DNA from: Hofstenia miamia
Lineage: Eukaryota > Xenacoelomorpha > Acoela
Length of the DNA: 64,000 nt
Reading direction: 5' to 3'
Assembly: GCA_004352715.1 (NCBI GenBank)
Contig: SCFE01000004.1
Span: 3,869,756 to 3,933,755, forward strand
Shown: one piece after another, positions 57,870 to 64,000 of the stretch
Layout of the letters: the number at the start of each line of letters is the position of its first letter
How positions within the stretch are numbered: position 1 is the first letter of the stretch
The notes under the pieces: generated by a model
What the model was told of the DNA's origin: nothing
Database searches by the model: none
What the model saw: the letters and a program-made list of their open reading frames with translations, nothing else
Translations under genes and position numbers: made by a program

Positions 57870-59100
57870 CTTTAGCAGGTACTAGCCAAATATTTGATTG
57901 TTTAATAGTTTCAAGTATAAAAGTGGTGCAATTTATTATTTTGATGATGACTAAAATTCATTGGATTTACTTTGTTTACTTTTGTCAGGTTTATTTATTA
58001 ATTAGAATGGAAAGCTAAATGGTTGAGCACTAGGGTATTCTTGACGGTGGTCCACAACTTCATTTAATGGGAGTTTGTAACAGTTTTGCACCTAACATTT
58101 GTTTGCCATTCAAACAACTGTGCAGCTGGTAGCCATTGTCTACCTGATGTGCTCTTAGGTTAGGTATAAGGATAGGGGCTTTTATTCATTATAGCTTTCC
58201 TATCATTTGTTGTTCGTATTACCATATTAATATCTTTAGGTCAACCCTCATTGGAATTTACATGACTTATTTGTATTGGATTTCAGTAACTCCATTATAT
58301 GTAATTACATGTGGACTGAACTACCAACTATCCTTTTTATTGCTGGCAGCATTGGTCATTCACATGTATCTCAGGTTAACATGAACAACTTTATATGTAG
58401 GGATATTACATGTAAGTAATTACAATAAGCTAATGCATCCCAGTTGTGAATTCCACTTATATTACGAACTCATTAATAACAAGAACAATCAATGCTATAA
58501 ATTAGTAAGTCATCACACACTATCACTATCATTTCCTCATACACTGTTTCATGCACTGAGTCACTGGTGTTGTGGTTGGTGTTTCTCTCAATGTTCAAGC
58601 AGCAGTTGGAATTAATTCTTCAATTCCTCTTTGTGCTTTGCCTCAGGTTGGGTATTGACCCTGTACATTGTACCATCTATCTCTTGTCTCACACCTAAAT
58701 TACTGTGGTTAATCCAAGCTTCAATATTTGTTGAGCAAATATTATTTAAACTAATAAGCAACAGAAAGTTAGAGTAATGGAAGAGAAATGGAAACTTGGA
58801 ATCTGTCACCTACTGTACTAGTTAAGGAGGGAAAAATGTCACAGCAGCTCCTAAATTAAGTTAATACTTATTAGTTGCAAGGTTGTCAAGATTCTACACT
58901 CTACACTCACTACTATTGTCCCACCAGCATGTATCAGTTTGGTATCTTTTTGGTAACCAAGTTGATTTACACTGACCTTCTCTTGTGAAAGAAGATACCC
59001 ACCCACTGCCTTGCAGTTGACACAAGGCTTATTATAGACGCCGTCATCCAGTCGCAAACCCTTGAGTCCATCTTTGCTAACTGGCCTGGTCTTGCCTTGG
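57870..59100. other. Non-coding stretch after RNase H; no integrase seen
   Basis: Expected position of integrase, but only non-coding, CpG-poor sequence. AAGCTAAATGGTT at 58012 is shared with the LTR-like repeat family (3437-3462), and the following text is faintly similar, so it may be a third, very diverged copy or a nested 3' LTR. Confidence 0.45.
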
Positions 59101-59632
59101 TTGCAAACATGCATGTAAGTTTCCGTTTTCTCAAAGCACTGCAACTCTAGCCAAAATCAATGAGGTCTGGACTAATCTTAAGGCGGATAGAAACCCCAAG
59201 TCTGTTTGGCCCACTATTAATATCCACAGCCCTACATCACAATACTCTGGATCTGTTGAGAGGCTCCTCATGGAGCTGCACATAGCCTACACCTCGCAAG
59301 ATTGCGAAAATTTTGCTGAACATCTGTTTTCCGAGAAGTTTGTGCCACCCATTCAGTCTTGTGGAGCAGTTTGGGTCCTGTCCATTTTTCTGACACAAGA
59401 TCTGCACATTCAACTGCCTCTCAATTGAAATGCCCAAGAGCGCCTTGCCAAGAAATGCATGCACAGGCTTGCCATTTGCCCTGCTGCATGGAAGATCAAG
59501 AACTGGCTTCTACATTCATGCTTGCCTCCATCATCACCTGGCAAAACCAAAAAGGCCATGCAAAGATTTGAAAAATTTTATGCCCACCTTATCAGTGCAA
59601 GTAGTCCATTGGGGCGCTTCTGCCTCAGATGA
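59100..59632 (+). CDS. ORF A, unrecognised repeated family (one internal TGA)
   Basis: Frame reads LAKINEVWTNLKADRNPKSV, then SGSVERLLMELHIAY, then GAVWVLSIFLTQDLHIQLPL, a TGA at 59429-59431, and on through RLAKKCMHRLAICPAA and KKAMQRFEKFYAHLI to TGA at 59630-59632. No start codon is obvious. It aligns with 17014-17382; the TGA falls opposite an Arg in that copy, as expected of a decayed CGA codon. Mostly helical-looking with no cysteine-rich or catalytic signature I know. The stop overlaps the ATG of ORF B by four bases (ATGA), or a -1 shift joins them. Confidence 0.6.
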
Positions 59633-59976
59633 TCATTAACCATTGGGGTGTTGCCTTTGCTGACCTCAACATATTCTCAGAGACCCTCCGCAAGTATTTG
59701 TGGGGAGCAACATCAGAAATGAAATTCCCATCTCTTGAGTTTGGCCACACGCCACTCTGCACAAGCCACCTGATCTCCTGCAACCCTGGGTCAACACATC
59801 AATTTTTGGAATTAGTGGCCCACTATGATGTGCATACCAAGATGGAGATCCTGTTCAACTTGGAGAAAATGAACTATCCTGAGTGTGGGTATAACAAGCT
59901 CTCAGAGATGTGGAGACAAGCCGCCAAGGATGGCGAAATCGTACCTATCACAGTTATTGAGCAGACAATGTGCTAA
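59629..59976 (+). CDS. ORF B, unrecognised; may be the continuation of ORF A
   Basis: 115 codons reading MIINHWGVAFADLNIF, then RKYLWGATSEMKFPSLEFGH, then QFLELVAHYDVHTKMEI and MWRQAAKDGEIVPITVIEQT to TAA... (stop at 59974-59976). Its start overlaps the end of ORF A. The sequence looks like a compact folded domain, mixed alpha and beta. I recognise no family. Followed after 65 bp by ORF C. Confidence 0.55.
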   Translation: MIINHWGVAFADLNIFSETLRKYLWGATSEMKFPSLEFGHTPLCTSHLISCNPGSTHQFLELVAHYDVHTKMEILFNLEKMNYPECGYNKLSEMWRQAAKDGEIVPITVIEQTMC

Positions 59977-60041
59977 CCTGAACAATTCTACTGTAAGGGC
60001 AACTGTTAGCATCATTCACAGTCGAAGTATCACCCAGAACC

Positions 60042-61374
60042 ATGGCGCTCCTCAAAACCATTGACATGCAGAAATTTTCCAGAGGCACGAGCTCTCCCAT
60101 ACCTACACCAGCATGGTCAACCATAGAGCATCATCTGGATGAGTTCGCCAAAAAGCTCTCTATCATCAACTGCGTCATCAAGCAAAATAGAGATAACAAT
60201 GTTTTGGGCCTAATGAAATGGTGTCTAACTGAAATGTTTACCAAAGAAGAACTAGTACTTCTACAATCACCTGGGGGACAAATAGCCTTGGACCTAGAAT
60301 GTACCACATCCCACCTTCGAATCTCCAACTCTCAGGTTGCCAAACTCTATGAGCGTGGGCTCTGCAGCAAGTTCTGGGATTCCATTAAAGACACAAAGAT
60401 AAACTATCCTGTTACTATTGGGACTGCCACGTTAAGAGGGAAAGTCATGCTAGTCAATGTTGAAGATCACGCAGACAAACACAACTTACTGTGTATCCCT
60501 CCACCTTGCGTAATGACCCCCCTCATCTTACCATCATGTTGCGTCAAGAAGGGGCAAAGGAAAGTCTCTGTTCATCTCTCCAATTCCATTAATTACATCT
60601 CCACTGTGGCTGAGATCAACAAATCAATGCAGACATGGGAGTATAAGGATACCAGATACACCCTAATGGAGGGTGGGAACCCAGAATACGTTTACATTGA
60701 TGGTAAACTCACGATTAAGGATATTTTCCAGAAGGGGCAACCAATCTCCACTCAGCTAACAAAAATCCATAATAAGATTGCAATGCTGGACCCCTGGGTT
60801 CTTATTTTATTTCAGGCATCCAGTGAATTGATGTGGATAAACAACATTGAAACCCTCACTCAATACTACGACATCATGAAGCAAATCAAGATTATCACCA
60901 TGCTGTGAGCAGTGGTTACTGATCCAGAAGAGATGACTTTACAGCAGGTCAATGAGTATTGCTCCCTATTTATGGATCATGCCATGCGCATGGGATTGCT
61001 AAGAGAGGTCTTCATCTACTTCTATCTGAACACCCAGATCAGCCCCAAAGATGCCCAAACTTCAGACATGAATGCGCTCATGACTCTCATGATAATGCTG
61101 AAAGGCATTTGTCTTTATGAGAGGTTTTATGATACGTTCACACGGAGGCCAAACAACTTAAGAAGAAATTGCCTGATTAGTCCAGTTTACCAGAGATTGA
61201 GCTCTTCTGCCTAAGGAGTGAAAAGGTTACGCAGAGGGAGACTCTTATGCAAATTACCCAGCGACCTAGGTACGCCGAAGTTAAGTCTTGGGACTACATC
61301 CTAGCCGCAGAAATGATTGAGGAGACGCAAAAGCTCCTGTCTGGTCCCACAGTAAAACTCCTACCGCAAATTTA
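60042..61374 (+). CDS. ORF C, unrecognised repeated family, last ORF before the 3' LTR
   Basis: ATG at 60042 opens 288 codons: MALLKTIDMQKFSRGTSS, WSTIEHHLDEFAKKLSIINC, MKWCLTEMFTKEELVLLQS, YVYIDGKLTIKDIFQ and VLILFQASSELMWINNIET. After TGA at 60906-60908 the same frame continues (MTLQQVNEYCSLFMDHAMRM, MNALMTLMIMLKGICLYERF), and after a frame change near 61185 goes on as LPEIELFCLRSEKVTQRE to TAA at 61372-61374. That stop is 17 bp before the LTR. The copy at 63437-64000 has Cys in place of the TGA, so the stop is a mutation. Full length would be about 440 residues. No signal peptide or membrane segment is evident, so it is not an obvious envelope. Nucleocapsid-like or Gag-like roles are guesses. 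Confidence 0.65.
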
Positions 61375-61391
61375 ACCTGCAATGGGGGGTG
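61375..61391 (+). promoter_or_regulatory. Polypurine tract
   Basis: CCTGCAATGGGGGGTG, purine-rich (AATGGGGGG), lies directly before the TGTAGAGTC start of the 3' LTR, as needed for plus-strand priming. Confidence 0.7.
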
Positions 61392-62613
61392 TGTAGAGTC
61401 ACTTGTGGCCTACCTTTTCCGATCTTATTATTTTGCACTCTGAAATAGCATTGTGTCTTTTTGACACTTTGATTTCCTGATTCACTGCTATCTATTTGTA
61501 TAAATTTCTTTTAATCAATTATTTGAATTTCGAGTGTAGTTATTTGATAGTGTTAGTATTTGTCCCCTCGATTTGAATTACGTGTGAGTGTGATTGCTTG
61601 TTTTAACTTTGCAAGGGAAATTGTGCTTTGAAACTGCACACAATTCAGGTAATAAGTTAAAGATTTTGTAATAAATATCTGAGTCACTGTAGCGAAGTGC
61701 ACAATAAATTTGGCTTCCTTCTACTGCGTTTGATCTTTTCAATTAATTATCTATTAACCCCCTTTAGATTCGTCGTTAAAGATTTGGTAATGATAACTAT
61801 TGCTTAAGATCCGGCGACAATTCGGGAGCAAACTGCATCTGGTTTGGGGCGACAAATAGTTCCTTAACAGTGACAGCCTGAATTGTGGCCGCTTTAGGTT
61901 ACGATTGTGTGTAGGGAATAATATCTTTTATTCGATCTGTTCGTACATGAACTTAATAATTTACACTTTGCAAATCTACTATGCCGTTGGCAAACATGAA
62001 TGCACAGCAATTATGGCCTGTTACTTATTATTTATTTACATGAGCTGAGATCAGGGGTGTACGCAGAATTTTCTGATGGGAGGGGGACATCATCATCATT
62101 ACCTAATGCGGGGCAAAGCCCCACGAAAAATTTTGAAAATATTGAGAAAATAGACCCTAAAAATGCACTTCACAATCCTAGATTTTAAATTTTTCATTTT
62201 TTTACGAAAAATTTTTTGATTTATCCAGTCAAAATCAAATTTGGAAACCTGACGGGGGACATTCCACCATGTCCCCCCCCCCTGCGTACGCCACTGGCTG
62301 AGATAATAGAACTCTGAGATAAATTGTTTATTGAGCTAGAAATTAATACTTGAGACACACAATTAGCACCTTGGTGAGTATGGATGGCTTCAAAAATATG
62401 GCTTCAGCGTGATTGCGTGTGAATTGTTCACTGCTGGAGTTCTTTTTGGAATGGAATTTCTTTATTTGTTAGACAAAAATCGGTGAACCACCAATGTATG
62501 TTTTCTGTTGGAATGCGGGTCGCTCTCTGCTATGGTAGACTTTGCAACCTTCGATCTAAACTCTTGAGTTACCCAGTACTGCTAGAGTAGCAAAGCTTCC
62601 CCGCGATTCTACA
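61392..62613 (+). repeat. 3' LTR (about 969 bp plus inserted MITE)
   Basis: TGTAGAGTC...GATTCTACA, matching the 5' LTR. It retains CpG at many places where the 5' LTR has TpG or CpA, and contains a hAT MITE at 62052-62296. Confidence 0.92.
62052..62296. mobile_element. hAT MITE (245 bp) in the 3' LTR, exact 8-bp target duplication
   Basis: CAGGGGTGTACGCAG at the left and CTGCGTACGCCACTG at the right form 15-bp inverted ends with two mismatches. GCTGAGAT occurs on both sides (62044-62051, 62297-62304) but once in the 5' LTR (51588-51595). A poly-C run near the right end resembles the poly-G runs of the other hAT MITEs here. Confidence 0.93.
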
Positions 62614-63120
62614 ATAACTAATACCAGAAATACTGTGCAGCAGAAGATTTAAACATTCAAAAATAGCACAGATTGTCTAACCTTAATACATCAATCAAGG
62701 CTATTACAAAATCATGTAAATATTGTACAATTTAATATTTATTAATTTTGAATTACTAAATGTGAAAATGCTTGTGAATGCAACGGTTAATGCCACAGTA
62801 ATAAATGTGCTTGAAATTGCCTCAAAGATATTGTTCTTTGTTGGGCTTGTATTTGTTTAAGGAGCAATGTTTGAACAGCTTAGCAATATAAATTTGATGA
62901 ATTGCAAAAATAAGTAATGCTAAAACAATAATGGAACAACATAAACCATCTTTATTATGACCTCAAAATATTGCTTTTATGAATAAAAAACAACCAAAAA
63001 AGCAACGTAATGTGATGTTTGTGTGTTTTGACTAATGAAATGGGACTATTTCAAAATTAAAACAACATTGATTTCTATACATAAAACAACAACATAACAA
63101 CACAAATCAATCTTGTTCAA
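62614..63120. other. No gene seen
   Basis: AT-rich sequence beyond the LTR, with no clear target duplication at its start. Confidence 0.45.
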
Positions 63121-63122
63121 CC

Positions 63123-63436
63123 TTAAATTGCTATCTGTGTAAATGCCTTAGAAATATCAGACCATTTCCTGCCAAATGTAAGGTTTGTGCATTTTCCATA
63201 GCAGAAAGCAGGATATATATATATATATCCTGTTGCGGTATTTTTAGTGATGGGTGGATAATTTTGTAATTTGTCGACTTTACTACTAATATCAACCAAA
63301 TGTTTCTCAATGTTAGAATGATCTTTTATTTCTTTAATGGCTTCAAGTAGCAATCCAGTCAATTCCAACTTTGTAAGGGATTTTAATGTACATTCAGCAG
63401 CAATTTCTTCAATTTGTGTAATATAATGAAATTTTA
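63123..63436 (-). other. Open frame of unknown origin, minus strand
   Basis: TQIEEIAAECTLKSLTKLEL then NIEKHLVDISSKVDKLQ, ending FGRKWSDISKAFTQIAI at 63123, with an embedded (TA)n giving IYIY. The helical coiled-coil look and absence of stops suggest former coding sequence. It ends exactly where plus-strand ORF C-like sequence begins. An inverted part of the same element is possible. Confidence 0.3.
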
Positions 63437-64000
63437 TTACACCTGAATACAAGGAGATACATGACAAGTTACTTGACTGTGACAACCATGAACACATCTT
63501 AATCAATGGCAAGTTAACCATATGTGAGATTTCACAAAGAGAACAGCCAATTCACGAACAGTTAATGAAGATACAAGAAAAAATTTTGCAAATGAATCCC
63601 AGAGTGTTAATACTATTTCAGGCTGCAGGCGAACTCATGTGGATCAAAAAGGGAAACCATCACTCACTATTATGATGTCACCAAGTGCATTGAGATAATT
63701 ACAATGTTATGTGCCAATGTTTCAGATCCTGATCAAAAGACCTTGCAACAAGTCACGGAATTTTGCTCACTCTTTGTAGATCATGCCACTAGGATGGGCT
63801 CCTCATGAGAGGTGTTCGTACACTTCTACCCTAATAGTAACATTAGTGCTGGCAATGCTGACACATCCAACATGGACGCACTTATGACTTTGATGATCGC
63901 ACTCAAAGGATTCCATCTATATTAACAATTCTAAGACATGTTTACCAGAAGGCTAAATAATCTCTGGCACAAGTGCCCAATCAGTGCAAGGCTCCCAAGT
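63437..64000 (+). pseudogene. Second copy of the ORF C family, running off the window
   Basis: Reads PEYKEIHDKLLDCD, then HILINGKLTICEISQREQPI, then VLILFQAAGELMWIKK, and after a frame change near 63650 ETITHYYDVTKCIEIITMLC, TLQQVTEFCSLFVDHATRMG, MDALMTLMIALKGFHLY and FTRRLNNLW. It is collinear with ORF C from its residue about 200 to the end, with many identical residues. It has stops (63807, 63923) and ends at the window edge. It is not bounded by an LTR here. Confidence 0.7.

Larger units (their letters stand above)
50942..62613 (+). mobile_element. 11.7-kb LTR element with gag-pol (no integrase seen) and unknown 3' ORFs
   Basis: Bounded by two LTRs (964 bp and, without an inserted MITE, about 969 bp). 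The order is 5' LTR, PBS-like site, gag N-terminal region, an LTR-like repeat, gag, protease, RT, RNase H, a 1.2-kb non-coding part, ORFs A, B and C of an unrecognised family, polypurine tract, 3' LTR. The RT/RNase H type is Ty3/Gypsy-like. CpG content differs sharply between the part before about 59.04 kb (almost none) and after, so it may be a recombinant of two copies or contain a nested element. Target duplications could not be confirmed. Confidence 0.7.

Noticed and set aside
57870-59100. Integrase of the Gypsy-like element
   Set aside because: No HHCC finger or DD35E motif could be read in any plus frame; sequence appears non-coding.
60042-61374. ORF C as an envelope glycoprotein
   Set aside because: Position fits, but no signal peptide, transmembrane helix or Cys-rich ectodomain pattern is visible.
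1-64000. CRISPR arrays, tRNA, rRNA or bacterial operons
   Set aside because: Nothing with regular spacer-repeat structure or recognisable cloverleaf or rRNA sequence was noticed; tRNAs could be missed by eye.

Overview
The window looks like AT-rich, intron-containing, repeat-laden nuclear DNA of an animal, probably an invertebrate. The reasons are GT-AG introns in a conserved PP2C phosphatase gene, several clades of non-LTR retrotransposon, a Penelope-like element, a Ty3/Gypsy-type LTR element, piggyBac and hAT derivatives, and many stop codons in nearly every element. No bacterial operons, CRISPR arrays or rRNA genes are visible. The species cannot be named from the sequence. The window is a scaffold with ten multi-base N gaps. 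Four are exactly 1000 N and bracket three short contigs (6574-8094, 9095-11054, 12055-13840) that duplicate nearby sequence. Two are exactly 21 N and are flanked by identical direct repeats.

0-9 kb: a decayed R4/Dong-like retrotransposon (1-2284) ends in an (AAT)n tail against a piggyBac transposase C-terminal fragment. An LTR-like repeat, a LINE linker fragment and a Penelope-like RT follow. Most of 2137-4395 is repeated in inverted orientation at 6576-8094. 9-31 kb: the only clear host gene is a PP2C-family Ser/Thr phosphatase on the minus strand. Its exons are at 29379-29277, 29234-29085, 26373-26234, 19105-18880 and 18634-18489. The last exon survives whole only in the inverted contig 12055-13840 (12438-12626). 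In the main contig the 3' half of the gene is rearranged: there is a 219-bp tandem duplication around exon 4, a second truncated exon 3, and a 369-bp fragment of an unrecognised protein family at the breakpoint. The introns carry a piggyBac derivative and hAT-type MITEs.

31-48 kb: a cluster of decayed LINE copies on both strands, a TTAA-flanked MITE with perfect 18-bp terminal repeats, and a diverged large inverted repeat (41.39-43.29 kb against 46.85-47.86 kb). That repeat encloses a LINE with recognisable ORF1 and ORF2, and one arm has an extra hAT MITE.

48-64 kb: a 11.7-kb LTR element (50942-62613) with 5' LTR, primer-binding-like site, gag, protease, RT and RNase H, no visible integrase, then two to three ORFs of a family I do not recognise (59100-61374). 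The last ORF stops 17 bp before the 3' LTR. The same family recurs at 17014-17382 and at 63437-64000, so it is a repeated, mobile or virus-derived protein family. It is the best candidate here for something undescribed. The 5' LTR has lost every CpG over about 820 bp while the 3' LTR keeps many, and the 3' LTR carries a clean hAT MITE insertion whose empty site is preserved in the 5' LTR.
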